From Podocnemis expansa (taxonomy: Eukaryota > Chordata > Testudines > Podocnemididae), in contig ML681971.1 of the NCBI GenBank assembly GCA_007922195.1, positions 62,001-126,000 of the forward strand: 64,000 nt of DNA, in the 5' to 3' direction. The notes beneath the pieces were generated by a model that ran no database searches, had not been told where the DNA came from, and saw only the letters and a list, made by a program, of their open reading frames with translations. Below are positions 34,585 through 44,948 of the stretch, piece after piece (the stretch's first letter is position 1; every line of letters starts with the position of its first letter). Made by a program: the position numbers and the translations under genes.

Positions 34585-34905
34585 GTGTCTGGCTCATAAG
34601 TCTTGCTCACAGGCACATGGTTTAACTGATCACCATATTTGGGGGCAGGAAGGAATTTCCCCCAAGGCCAGACTGGTAGAAGCTCTGGGCATTTTGATCC
34701 TTCCTCTGCAGCAGGGGGCACGGCATGCTTGCTGGTGGATTCTCGGTATCTTACCATCTTTTTTAAACCATGATTTGAGGATTTTCATAACTCAGTCACA
34801 GGCTGGAGGTTTATTGCAGGAATGGACAGTTGGTTCTGTGGCCTGCATGGTGCGACAGGGAAAGTACCTAGAACTACTAGATTTTGCTGCAGTGCTAAAC
34901 CAGCT
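34585..34905 (+). repeat. CR1 3'UTR fragment
   Basis: It contains GGGGGCAGGAAGGAATTTCC, CCTTCCTCTGCAGCAGGGGG, CTTGCTGGTGGATTCTCGGT, TTCATAACTCAGTCACAGGC and TTCTGTGGCCTGCATGGTGC in the order of the CR1 3' untranslated region, plus strand. The sequence is the same family as 12160-12535. Confidence 0.8.
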
Positions 34906-35710
34906 TTTGATAACAAGAGCCTCTTCTGCAGTTGCAGAGAAAATATTTGCTCATCTCATTATATTCAACTAGTTCAGCTCAATGACTACTTGAGTCGCAG
35001 TTAAGAAACCAACTGTGAACTGAAAAGCAGAAAAGTTTGTTTTTCCTCTTCTAATCTGTGAATAAAAACTAGGTCTGAGAGGATGAGATCAGTTAATACT
35101 AAAATCTTGAAGGACATGGTGATCACAAACCATCAGTTCAATTCATTAACCACTTCCTTAGTTTTCAACTGCAAAGTGTATTTCAATTTTTTTCTGTACT
35201 GTATCTGACCTATTTAAGGCATTACATTTAACAATTTTAAAAGGCTCATTTTGTGCTTTTTAAATTTAATTTAAAATTTTCATCCAAATTCAACGACACA
35301 AAATCATAGATAAAAAATAGGTCACCCTCATCTAATATACAAGAAGCGCATCATCCACCATTTTCTAACACAATAAAGAAGTCAAGACTAAGAATCTGAA
35401 AAACTTATGTTTAGCTATATAATTGCTTAAATAAATTTAGATAGCTACAGAAGCTACAGAATACTCTCCTGGGTAGCAGAAAGTACCAAATCACAGCAGC
35501 TACTGAGAAGCAACCCTCTGTAGGAAAATAAAGTCCAAATGTAAAACAAAACTAAAATTAATAATTTAATTCAGCGTTTCGTGCTTGCTGATTTAAATCA
35601 ATCCACTGTGCTCATAACTATTTCAAAGTCAGAGCTGAGAACAAACACCAAAACCTGACAGTGCATTGCTCTGTGGAGCGATCTGAACATTTCTGGAGTT
35701 TCCTGTATTT
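34906..35710. other. A+T-rich intronic sequence
   Basis: Noticeably more A+T-rich than the rest of the window, with TTTTAAATTTAATTTAAAAT-type runs near 35260 and no recognisable gene or repeat. Confidence 0.5.
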
Positions 35711-35713
35711 CAC

Positions 35714-35830
35714 AGGACATGTGGTCCAGTGGTTACAGCTCAGGAAGTTGGGTGATGCAAGTTCTGTTTTCCGTGTGTGATCACAGACTAGTCAGTTCAC
35801 CACAGTGCCCAGCCTCCCACGGTATCAGCG
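35714..35830 (+). repeat. MIR SINE relic
   Basis: CATGTGGTCCAGTGGTTACA followed by GATGCAAGTTCTGTTTTCC and TGATCACAGACTAGTCAGTT is the tRNA-like head and core of MIR (box-A-like AGTGGTTA near the start). It is a repeat, not a functional tRNA gene: no acceptor stem or anticodon arm can be drawn. Confidence 0.65.
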
Positions 35831-35999
35831 AGCTCCAGTCATCTGTCTGAAAGGTTGCAGAGATCCTTTGATGAGTGGGACCAAAACAATTACTTATCCC
35901 AGGTTCTGAAGTGTGCCAAGCACCTCATGACAGTTAAGAGTCAGACCCTGCCCCAACTAGCACGCAGCCTAAATCCCATATGGTTCAACAAGGTCACTC

Positions 36000-36690
36000 A
36001 GTAAAGCCTTCGGCACATCTCTATGGATCAGTCCTTCTGTGTCCACTTCGCTCCTTCCTGTAGGTGAGAAGGCAGACGTAGGCTTGAAAAAGAGATTAAA
36101 GGATGATGAAGGAGCTGTACAGGGTTTGGAAAGGTGCATAGGGTTTGGGAGGGTGTTCCAGGCCTGGGAGCAGCATAGAAGGAAATACAGACACACCTAC
36201 AATAGATCATGTCCAGGTAGTAGTCAATAATGGGCAAACAGGCATGTGACAAGACACCAGCTCCAAGAAGTAGGATGGGACTGTTTGATGCAGGACTTCT
36301 GGGGCAGGACAAGGTAGCTGCACCTCAAGTACCTGACTCAAGGAGGGAGGTTGACATGGCTGAACTGATGGCAAGATGAATGCGTTCAGACTGGTGGCGT
36401 GGTATGGGAGTAGTAGAGTAAGCCCAAGAGGCAATGACTGCAACATCCTAGCAGTGATGACTGAGAGCCACAAGAAGAATGAGGGGCTGAATGAGAGTGA
36501 AGGATATTGAGATGGAGGTGATCAAAAAGCAAGAACCCTGCAAAAGAAAAGGCGCAGTGCTGAGTGGAAGCAAGGTCCAAGGAGAAGCTGTCCTCATGCA
36601 AGACGACCCCATGTCCCCACCAACAGCCATAAGAAAAAAGAATCGTGGTAACTGTGAGCAAAGTTGTCGTTATTAAGGAAATCTTTGAGA
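36000..36690. other. Unassigned, possibly repetitive sequence
   Basis: The plus strand is purine-rich (GAAGGAGCTGTACAGGGTTT, GGGAGGGTGTTCCAGGCCTG, GGGAGCAGCATAGAAGGAAA). It has the flavour of an old dispersed element, but I cannot name it. No coding call is made. Confidence 0.35.
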
Positions 36691-36734
36691 CGGAACAGAT
36701 GGGAGGATTTTTCTAGTTCCCCAGTTCTCTCCAG

Positions 36735-37720
36735 AACAGTCCTATGTGAGCATCAACTTCAGCAGTGCAAACCTTCAAAACCGCTTCAGGAATGGAACTC
36801 TACAGACAACCATATGCAAGAAACCCAGGGATCACCACACCTGCCTTCGTGGATCCAGTAACCACCCCAAACACACCAAGAAATGCTCGCTACAGTCAGG
36901 CATTCAGATCCTGCAGAAGGTGCCCTGAAGAGGAAGTCCGGGATACACACCTTAGGACATTCAATACCACCTTCACCAGAAAGGACACTCCATCAGAGAA
37001 CAAACAATGAGTCCTGTGGCGCTTTTAAAGACTAACATGAGCTTTCATGTAGATGACATCATGGAACAGGCCACCCAAATACCCTAAAAGAACCTCTTCA
37101 ATGCAAACAACCACCCCCTCCTCCGACTGCACTACCCTAGTTATCCCCTGCTACCCCACACTAGAACCCATACGAGGTATCATTAAACAACTACAACCCA
37201 TCCTCAATGCGGACCCCATCTTGAAAGTAATTTTTCCTGGTCTTCAAACAACCCCCCAATCACTCCATATTCATCATCCAAAGCAAGCTCTACATAGATC
37301 AGGAGACACCAACTCAAAATGGCACCAGACTTCCCAGAACAACAGATGCAAAACATATAGCCATATTGCCATTGCCAGAATGATCAAACACCCCCATATC
37401 ACATCGTTCAAGATCCCTGGGTCCTACACATATCTATTACAACGTGTGGTGTGCCTCATCCAGTGCAGTTAGTGGTCCAACAGCAACTAGGGTATGAAAC
37501 CAGACAATCGCTACATTCTCAGATGAACTCCCACAGGAAAATGATAAAAGATAAAACCATCAACTCACCCACAGACGAACACTTTTCACAATGTGATCAC
37601 TCTGTGTCTGACCTATCAGTCCTCATCCTCCAGGGAAATCTGCACAGCACTTAATAGATGAGGCTGGCAGCTGAAATTCACAATTTTGTTAGACACTAAA
37701 AATCACGGACTGAATAAAGA
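36735..37720 (+). pseudogene. Penelope-like element: RT end and GIY-YIG endonuclease relic
   Basis: The 5' part (36735-36990) reads GTLQTTICKKPRDHHTCL and SNHPKHTKK with RYSQAFRSC in shifted frames, matching the RT C-terminus of Penelope-like elements. The 3' part has SWNRPPKYPKRTS, LEPIRGIIKQLQPILNADP, TYLLQRVVCLIQCS, then in another frame GYETRQSLHSQMNSHR, DEHFSQCDHS and DLSVLILQGN. That order (VVYLIQC ... YxGETxQ ... RxxxH) is the GIY-YIG endonuclease of Penelope retroelements. Stops and at least two frameshifts are present. A 45-bp piece of Penelope tail (about 37003-37048) interrupts the linker. Confidence 0.8.
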
Positions 37721-37931
37721 GACCAGACTTATGGCTTATAACACCCTGTAGCCCACTATCAACCCCACCCTTCTACTTCTCCCCCATTCCTTTCCTCCCT
37801 CTGACTGGAAGGGTGTTAATGGGACACTTGAATGGTCCCTTGAAGTATGCGTTAACTAGGTATGGTAAACAATCTGTTCCATGTTGTATTTCAATATTCA
37901 AAAGTGGCAGCTGTGTTAGTCTAGTCCAGCA

Positions 37932-38117
37932 AAACAAACAAGGAATCTGGTGGCACTTTTAAAGACTAACACATTTATTTATTGCATGAGCTTCCGTGGA
38001 AGAGAATCTCACTTTGTCAGAAAAGTGTCTTACAAAGTGGAATCGTTCCCACAAAACCTCATGCCATGGATACATTTGTTAGACTTTAAAAGTGCCACCA
38101 GATTCCTTGTTTGTATT
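37932..38117. repeat. Penelope-associated inverted-repeat tail
   Basis: The left arm AAACAAACAAGGAATCTGG-TGGCACTTTTAAAGACTAACA (37932-37972) is the near-perfect complement of the right arm TGTTAGACTTTAAAAGTGCC-ACCAGATTCCTTGTTTGTAT (38077-38117). A loop of about 105 bp separates them. It follows the endonuclease relic by 0.2 kb and is most likely the terminal repeat of that element in head-to-head arrangement. The same structure recurs at 62112-62242. Confidence 0.75.
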
Positions 38118-38195
38118 TCACTGTGACATTGGCTACAACTGCATTACAGAGCTTGCAGCTCCCTGCCGTAGTGGTAACAGTGCAGACAGTCTAGC

Positions 38196-38750
38196 CAGGG
38201 CTGGCCAAACATATGGAATTCAAGAGCCACACAAGTTGATTATTAAACCTTCGAGAGCCACACTGAGGCATATAGTCATATTTTACCTATTCCAAAATTG
38301 CTAAGTTTAAAATCCATTGCACACTTTATCGTAAAAAGAGGGCAGATATTGATCCTACTAATGTCAGATTCTAATAATTACTTAAGGTTACCATGAAAAC
38401 GAGGCCTACCTACACGCTAAAAACTTAGCTTCTCCCCACCGTCTTGACCATGCCACTACTTCTCCCTGCCATCCTGGCCTCCCTGCCATCCTGGCCCCCC
38501 CCCCACCCCCCGGCCCGGACACGGTCTCCCCCGGGCGGAACCCCCCCTCACCCCAGGGCCTCCTTATCTGGCCACCCTGGTGGCTAGGCACAGACTGGGG
38601 TCCCCCCCCCGAGCGTGCTCTGAGCATGCTCAGGGCGGGACATTTAAAACTCCTAGGCTGGAGCAGCTTTCCTCTGGCTTTCTTCTGTGAGCCACAATTT
38701 TTCTTTCAAGAGCCACATGTGGCTCCTGACCCACAGTTTGGCCACGCTTG
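38196..38750. mobile_element. hAT element (555 bp), CAGGGCTGGCCAAAC family
   Basis: It begins CAGGGCTGGCCAAACATATG and ends CAGTTTGGCCACGCTTG. The flanks AGTCTAGC and GTCTAGGC share GTCTAG with a one-base slip. It is a longer relative of the 184-bp element at 11338, with both ends (GATTATTAAACCTTCGAGAG and AAGAGCCACATGTGGCTCCT) in common. The extra middle (38400-38640) is very G+C-rich with C runs and CpGs and is not a promoter island. Confidence 0.8.
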
Positions 38751-39515
38751 GTCTAGGCCAATGGGAGAGCAAGATCCGATCAACTTGATTACTCCAAGAC
38801 AGCTTACATCAAACTAGCCATGGATAGCCATGGCACACCCAAAGTGCGCTGCGAGCATTCCCAAGAGCTGGAGTTAAATTTCCCTGCCTGCTCAGACCAG
38901 CCACGTGGGCTGTGCAGGGGTGGGAAAAGGCAAGGGGTTAAAGTAAGGGAAAAGGTACCGGCCTACAGTTCCAAGGCACCCTATTTTTAGCCAGGCAGCA
39001 TTCAGGCCCCCCTAAAAATAGGCACCCAAACACAGAGTTCCAGGAGTCTCCCTAAAAATAGCATGAGCAGCCCAAATGCAATGTTCAGGTGGCTCCACCT
39101 TAGGCCCAGCCAGCGGAGAGGGGCAAGAGGCTGGGAGTATGTGAATCTCCCCCACAGGGCAGAGCAGCTTGTGTCAGGTAGCCTGCAAATACCCCAGGTA
39201 AGGGCTTGGCAGGGGTGGGGGGGGCTGCTGTGGGTTCTGTGCGGCAGATCTGTGTGTGTAGAAGAGGTGGGTGGGAGTGGATGTGTAGCAGAGGGTGTGT
39301 AGCTAGGGTTGTGGGGTGGCTGTGTGTGAGGGGGTGTAGCTGGGGGCTGGAGGCCTAGGTCTGCCCCTGCAGTGATGGGAGGGTCCATCACAGGCAGCAA
39401 GGAGCTGGGGGAGGGGAGGATGGGACCCACTGGGGTGGGAGGGAGCAGCAGTGGGGTGAGGATTTGGGAGCCACTGTAGAGCAGGGGGAAGTGGGTACTG
39501 CACCATGCTCCCCGG

Positions 39516-39532
39516 CCCCCCCCCCCCCCCCC
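39516..39532. repeat. Poly-C tract (17 C)
   Basis: A C17 homopolymer lies in the C-rich arm of the hAT at 38822. The first copy of the element has no such run. Confidence 0.95.
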
Positions 39533-39937
39533 ACCCACCCCCGTTCTCCCTTCCTCTCTCCTTTCTTCCCACCCTCATGCTGTTCCACACCTAGCTGCTC
39601 TTGTCCTCTTTTGCCACCCCTGCCCAGCTCTGCTCCCCACATTCACTCCTGCCACTGTACACAACTCCTGACCTCCCGTTTTGCCACCCCTGATCTTCTA
39701 CCCCTACTGCACCACACAGGAGCATTTCCAAAACACTGTGCCATGGTTCATAGAATCATAGAATCATAGGGTTGGAAGAGACCTCACAGGTCATCTAGTC
39801 CAACCCCCTGCCAGAGGCAGGGCCACTCCCACTAAACCATCCCAGTCATGGTTTTGTCCAGCTGGGCCTTAAACACCTCCAAAGATGGAGATTTCACCAC
39901 CTCCCTCGGCAGCTCATTCCAAAGCTTCACCACTTGC

Positions 39938-41985
39938 CTAGTAAAAAAATTTTTTTCTAATATCCAGCCTCGACCTCCCTAACCGCAACTTGAGACCATT
40001 GGTCCTCGTTCTGTCCTCTGTGACTACCGAGAACAGTCGAGCTCCATCTTCTTTGGAGCATCCCTTCAAGTAGTTGAAGGTTGCTATCAAATCCCCCCTC
40101 AATCTTCTCTTCTGCAGACTAAATAAGCCTAATGCTTTCAGTCTTTCCTCATAGGGCTTGTGCTCCAGCCCTTTAATCGTTTTGGTTGCCCTCCTCTGAA
40201 CTCTCTCTAGCATCTCCCTGTCCCTTTTGTAGTGGGGAGCCCAAAACTGAACACAGTATTCTAGATGTGGCCTCACCAGTGCAGAATAGAGGGGAATGAT
40301 CACATCCCTTGATCTGCTGGTAACACTTCTTTTGATGCAGCCCAGTATGCCATTGACCTTTTTGGCCTCAAGAACACACTGCTGACTCATATCTAGCTTC
40401 CCATCCACCATGACCCCCAGGTCCTTTTCAATAAGTGCTGCTACTTAGCTGAATGTTCCCCAGCCTGTAGCAGTGCATGGGGTTTTTCCATCCCATGTGC
40501 AGGATTTTACACTTGTCCTTACTGAACCTCATAAGATTTCTATTGGCCCACTGTTCCAATTTATCTAGGTCTCCCTGAATCCTGTCCTTGCCCTCCAGCG
40601 TGCCTACTGTTCCCCTCAGCTTGGTGTCATCCGCAAACTTACTGAGAGTGGAGTCTATTCCATCACCCAGATCATTGATGAAAAGGTTGAACAGAACCGG
40701 CCCCAGGACCGACCCCTGGGGCACACCACTTGTTACTGGTTGCCAGCTAGACATGGAACCACTGACTCCTACACGCTGAAACCGTTGATCTAGCCGGTTT
40801 TCTATCCACCTTATAGTCCACCTATCCAACCCATACTTCCTTAATTTGCCAGTGAGAATGCTGTGGGAAACTGTATCAAAAGCCTTGCTAAAATCAAGGT
40901 ATATCACATCAAATCCCCTCTGTCCACAGCCAGTCAGGTCTCTGCTACGGTGGAGTCTCCTCCCGTCCAGCACCTCGGGTCTCCCCGCTCCGTGCAGCCA
41001 GCCCCCAACTCCAGGCTCAGAGGGTCCAATCCTTGCTCTGTCCGGTCTCCCTTGGAGGGGTTTCCCTCCAGGAGGGTCCCAGCCGTCCCAATCAGCAGTG
41101 ACTCTCAGCCAGTGTGGCAAGCAGAGGGTTTATTAGCAAACCAGTTCATACAGCAGCAAGGACAGTTGGTATCAGCATCATCAGAACAACCAGAAGTGAA
41201 ACCCCCAGGGGACTAGGACACCCCAGGGCAGGGTCCTGTCTCTTGGACCCCCATTTCCCTACTAGCAGCTCCTTCCCCCGGTCCTTTGTTCCCCTGCTTG
41301 CTCTGCCCCCTCTCCACCCCCTGGCCCAACCAGCTGAATCCAGTGTGACCAGCAGGGGGTCCCAGGTACAGGCTCCCTAAACACTACCCCCCTGCCCCCT
41401 AGTAGCTCTCTCTCATATCACCCACCTGTGTTCCATCACCCGAACAGGAAAGAAAGAGGGTCAACACCCATGTCTTCCCTTATTAACCCAGCAGAGGGTT
41501 CCCACTTCTCCACACACATCAAAGGTTCTTCCTGCATCCAGAAAACTAGTCATCTGATCATAGAAGGAAATGAGATTGGTCAGGCATGATTTACCCTTGA
41601 TAAATCCATGCTGACTGTTCCCGATCACTTTATTTTCCTCTAAGTGTTCTAGAATGGATTCTTTGAGAACCTGCTCCATAATTTTTCCAGGGATTGAGGT
41701 GAGGCTGACTGGTCTGTAATTCCCTGGATCCTCCTTTTTCCCTTTCTTGAAAATAGGCACCACATTTGCTTTTTTCCAATCCTCTGGCACCTCCCCCGTT
41801 CTCCATGAGTTTTGAAAGATAATGGACAGCGGTGCTGCTATCTCATTGGCCAATTCCCTTAGCATCCTTGGAGGCAATTCGTCTGGCCCCATGGACTTGT
41901 GCACATCCAGCTTCTTTAAGCAGTCCCTAACCTGACCTTCCGTCACTAAGGGCCTCTCTTCCTCTCTCCCATCCACCTTACCCAT
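39938..41985 (-). pseudogene. CR1 ORF2 reverse transcriptase, split by an LTR
   Basis: Read right to left: 41985-41515 has KSMGPDELPPRMLREL, NYRPVSLTSIPGKIMEQ and NSQHGFIKGKSCLTNL (RT motifs 0-2). After the LTR (40914-41514) it resumes at [17 protein letters not shown] (motif A), then [18 protein letters not shown] (motif B) and [10 protein letters not shown] (motif C, FADD intact), up to 40428. A frameshift or stop near 40420 precedes the C-terminal part (40411-39938) with [19 protein letters not shown] and [14 protein letters not shown]. The three RT aspartates are present, so the lesions are the 5' truncation, the LTR and one frameshift. Confidence 0.92.
40914..41514 (-). mobile_element. 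Solitary LTR-like insertion (copy 1) inside CR1
   Basis: About 600 bp interrupt the CR1 codons for FDV, duplicating CACATCAAA (40905-40913 and 41515-41523). On the minus strand it starts TGTGGAGAAGTGGGAACC, contains an AATAAA signal in TTTGCTAATAAACCCTCTG, and later CTGGCTGAGAGTCACTGCTG and GACCGGACAGAGCAAGG. It aligns with copies at 45075 and 49731 but stops about 30 bp short of their 3' end. No internal retroviral or Gypsy genes are present. Whether the family is ERV or Gypsy cannot be told. Confidence 0.75.
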
Positions 41986-42479
41986 GGTAGTGGGCTGGGA
42001 GCTGACCCTGCCTGTGAAAACTGAAGCAAAAAAATATTCATAAGTAATTTAATTTGAATATTCATGAATTTTATCATGGTGGTGTGCCTCGAAAAATTTG
42101 AAGGTATCAAGGTGTGCCACAGCAGAGAAAAGGTTGGGAACCACTGGTCTATACTTACATTTCCCTCTCACCAACATAACTGTCCTACTACGCTGACTTA
42201 ATAACACCACATCCTTGAGCGGCACAGAGTCAAGGTCAGTGCAGTTTAGTCTATTGTAGACACTGTATTATTCATACTGGCTGCTACTGGCCTCCTGGAG
42301 GTGTCCCACAATGCCCCACCTGACCACTTTGGTCAGCACTGTGATCTTCACTGCTGAGCGACAAGGTAAACAGGAACCAACTCCGCCCTTTAAAGCCCTG
42401 TAAATGTTTGAAATTCCTTTTTCTGGTTGCCCAGTACACCTAGAAGTTCTTTACTGTTGTGTGCAACTGCCCAGCTGAC

Positions 42480-43860
42480 CATGCAAGCTACACGCTAGAG
42501 ACACACTTCAGCCTGGAGCAGTCAGGAGATGTTGGTTCTCCTGGGTCTGTGAGAAGAGGCTCTGAAGGGCCAGCTGAGCTCTAGCTACAGGAATATGGAC
42601 ATCCATGAGCAGATCACTCAGGGCATGGAAGAGAAAGGTGGAAAGTGGGATCAGTAGCAGTGTCATGTGTTTGAAATCCAAGGAGGTGTGGTAGGCACAC
42701 CAGAAGGCAAGAGAATCAAATAATCCAATTGGCGTGGAGCCGCTTTTGCAAAGAATAACATGCCATCCTTGGCAGGCATCACCACCATCCCCAAGAGCCT
42801 CATGGATACTTTGAAGGAACTCAAGTTGCAGGTCCCCTGCCATGGACAGGGAGGATGAGGAGTCAGACCAGGAAGAGCTGCAAGAGGATGGTGAACAGAC
42901 AACCAGGGCCCAGTGAGGCAAGATACGTTTTTGACTCCACTACAGTCCAGGCAGTCCTGAAAGCCGAGCACAGGGGAAGGAACCTCTGGTAAGTACATAG
43001 CTGGTTCCACCAAAGCAGCAGGGCACACCTGTTGCTCTGTTTTACCTATGCTACAAGAGGTGATGAAAGAACCAGGAGAGGCAGAACTATCCAGTTTTCA
43101 GTCCCCTCTAGGGTAAGGCAGGCTGCAGAAATGGCCCTGTGGAACAGTCTGTCTATGAGCACCACACTGTCCCATGAACTCTCTCTCTGTAGAGATCTCA
43201 ATGACACTTTCCTGGAGGCACTCTGTAATGCATGGCAGAAGGTTTCTGGGATGGGCTGTCTTATTTCTTCCACCATAGCAAGATTCTTTTCCTCGCCACT
43301 CAGCAGGCACCATCACAATACATGGGCTAGCAGCAAATGAGCCTGGGCAGCAAAGGGACACCAGTACCAGCTGTGCTCCTTCAGCTTCCATCACTCTCAA
43401 GAATGAGGCATCAGCTAAAATAACAACCGCCCATGGAGACCGGTGCCTGCATTTGGTGCCATTGCCCAATATACACATACTTGACTTGAGCTATCCCCAA
43501 CTATCCCTCCTTCTCACAGCCCCCTGGCTGCCAAGGCCATGGCTGATAATGGGACTGGTGCTGCACTGCATCAATCCCAAGGAGAGGGGAGAATGTCATG
43601 ACAAATCATGGGGTGTGAATTCGGTATCCTGTGTTTCAATTTCCATTGTGAATACGCTGACAACGGTTGTATCTGCAGCTGCTGCCACTGAGGCCTTCAG
43701 GGTCTCCCCCTCTACTCCCACACAATGGCTGAGCCAGCTAAGGAGGAGAAAGAGGAGGACTCGGATTGACATGTTCAAGGAGACCCTGCAAGCCAGTGCT
43801 GCAACAGAGAATCACCCTTGCAGACAGATGATGACACAGTGAAAAAGAGAAAGGCATGGA
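42480..43860 (+). pseudogene. Myb/SANT-like DNA-binding protein of a Harbinger element
   Basis: The plus-strand reading from about 42480 follows the family in pieces: a helix with SWVCEKRL (start of the SANT-like domain), AHQKARESNN (the YxKAREAN motif), an acidic linker MDREDEESDQEELQEDGEQT at about 42840-42910, and near the C-terminus LRRRKRRTRIDMFKETLQAS at 43729-43800. The protein in intact elements binds DNA and brings the transposase to the element ends. Several in-frame stops and shifts are present; the best frame is the last 130 codons (43453-43842). Confidence 0.65.
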
Positions 43861-43989
43861 GGAGAGATTGTGTTCTTAAACATGAGCATGTCCCAAACCT
43901 TCCTTTCCCGACCAGCCACCCTGATGTCAGTAAAACATGCCCAGTGATCATTGCATTACTGTAGAAAAGTAGCACTTTCTGCTGACATA

Positions 43990-44700
43990 CTATGTGACAA
44001 GATTTCCTGGGGTGAAAATATAGATATTTTTGTGGCTTACAGCCCCATCACAGTTCAAGAACCCCACTGCTGCAAATCCATCTGCAATGTCCTGCACATA
44101 ATTGAGGTTCACAGCCCTGAGTAGCAGGAAGCCTGAAGCCTTGCATTACAACAGCTCTGGAGTGGAATTCCCAACTCCAAATTGATTCATGACCGATGGG
44201 TAGCGATCTGGTATTGCAAGTTTCCACGGTGTGACTGCCACTCACTCCTCCACAGTCAGTACAGCTCTTGCTTGCAGTGAACTTGTAACACAAGCCCAGG
44301 AATGTGGCCTTGCTCATCTAAAAGTTGTGCAGCTGCTGCCCATCACCCCCAGACCTACATTACAATACAATCCCACCAATTAGTGCTTCTTTCTCAGGCC
44401 CAGAACCAGCACTCTGTCTGCAGCTGCTCTGAGAAAACTGCCAGCAACCTTGAACTGTTTCTATTTCCCACAGCAACCTAGCCTCCAAGGAATCATCATA
44501 CTCCCCACAGATCCTCTTCATGCTCTGCAAATACTGCAGGACCAGTCACCCAGGGCTTGTGTGGGATCCACGCTTCTGTCACAGATGGTGGATAGCAAGG
44601 AAGGATGTGCGGGTTTGCAGGGATTTTGAAAAGAGGTGTGAAATATGATGGGATGCAGAACGGTGCATTATGGGAAGTTGGGAGACTTTGCTCTCAGTCA
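43990..44700 (-). pseudogene. Harbinger transposase (HARBI1-like) remnant
   Basis: On the minus strand about 44330-43990 reads, in broken frames, KATFLGLCYKFTASKS and later VQDIADGFAAVGFLNCDGA. The latter fits the first catalytic block of PIF/Harbinger DDE transposases (family form: GFPNCxGAIDGTHI). The expected Asp-Gly-Thr-His is lost because a deletion follows GDGA-like CDGAVSHKN. Only part of the nuclease remains. It is convergent with the Myb-like ORF. The identification rests on one motif and context. Confidence 0.55.
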
Positions 44701-44948
44701 TCTGAGTGACTCATTTCAGTCCCATGAAGCATTGCAAAAACTTCCTAAGACACATGCAGTGGATGGGGGTGACCCATCCAGTGCGACAGTTACCACAGAG
44801 CACTGCACTCTGCACCAATGGAAGCCTTCCTGGTGAGGACACGCACCACCAGCACAAGCAGCACAGCGTGGACGTGCCCAAGCCACGTAATAACTGTGGA
44901 AGCTTTAAGCCAATATATCTTAGGCTGACCCCGCTATGTAGCATAGAC

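Larger units (their letters stand above)
39750..42036 (-). mobile_element. CR1 LINE, 5'-truncated, relatively young
   Basis: The minus-strand CR1 ends at TCATAGAATCATAGAATCAT (39748-39769), the complement of its 3' ATTCTATG repeats. Before that lies the short 3' end (GACCTCACAGGTCATCTAGT). It is truncated at 42036 within the linker between endonuclease and RT (peptide EYFFASVFTGRVSS). Excluding the 0.6-kb LTR inside it, about 1.7 kb of CR1 is present. CR1 spreads by target-primed reverse transcription, normally with 5' truncation as here. Its coding frame is far better preserved than that of the CR1 at 58-62 kb, so it is a later insertion. Confidence 0.93.
38822..42145. mobile_element. 1.1-kb hAT, second copy, split by a CR1 insertion
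   Basis: The left part (38822-39749) and right part (42037-42145) align with the element at 22193-23311. Shared blocks include GAGCATTCCCAAGAGCTGGA, CACCCTATTTTTAGCCAGGC, CAAAACACTGTGCCATGGTT and, at the right, GAATATTCATGAATTTTATC to AAAAGGTTGGGAACCACTG. The original join CATGGTCCATAAAC-ATTCGTAAG is broken here by the CR1. The right end abuts GTCTATAC, a typical hAT target. The left end is truncated, so its duplication is missing. Confidence 0.85.

Noticed and set aside
35714..35790. Possible tRNA gene from a box-A-like AGTGGTTACAGC
   Set aside because: No cloverleaf can be drawn. The downstream sequence continues as a MIR core.
37932..38117. Long hairpin as a microRNA precursor or transcription terminator
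   Set aside because: The loop of about 105 bp and recurrence of the same arms at several loci show it is a repeat; nothing else supports an RNA gene.
38400..38640. CpG-rich stretch as a possible promoter island
   Set aside because: It is the interior of a hAT element with known termini; no transcript start evidence.
43453..43842. Myb-like frame as a domesticated host gene
   Set aside because: Upstream parts of the ORF are broken by stops and it lies inside a decayed Harbinger element with nested insertions.
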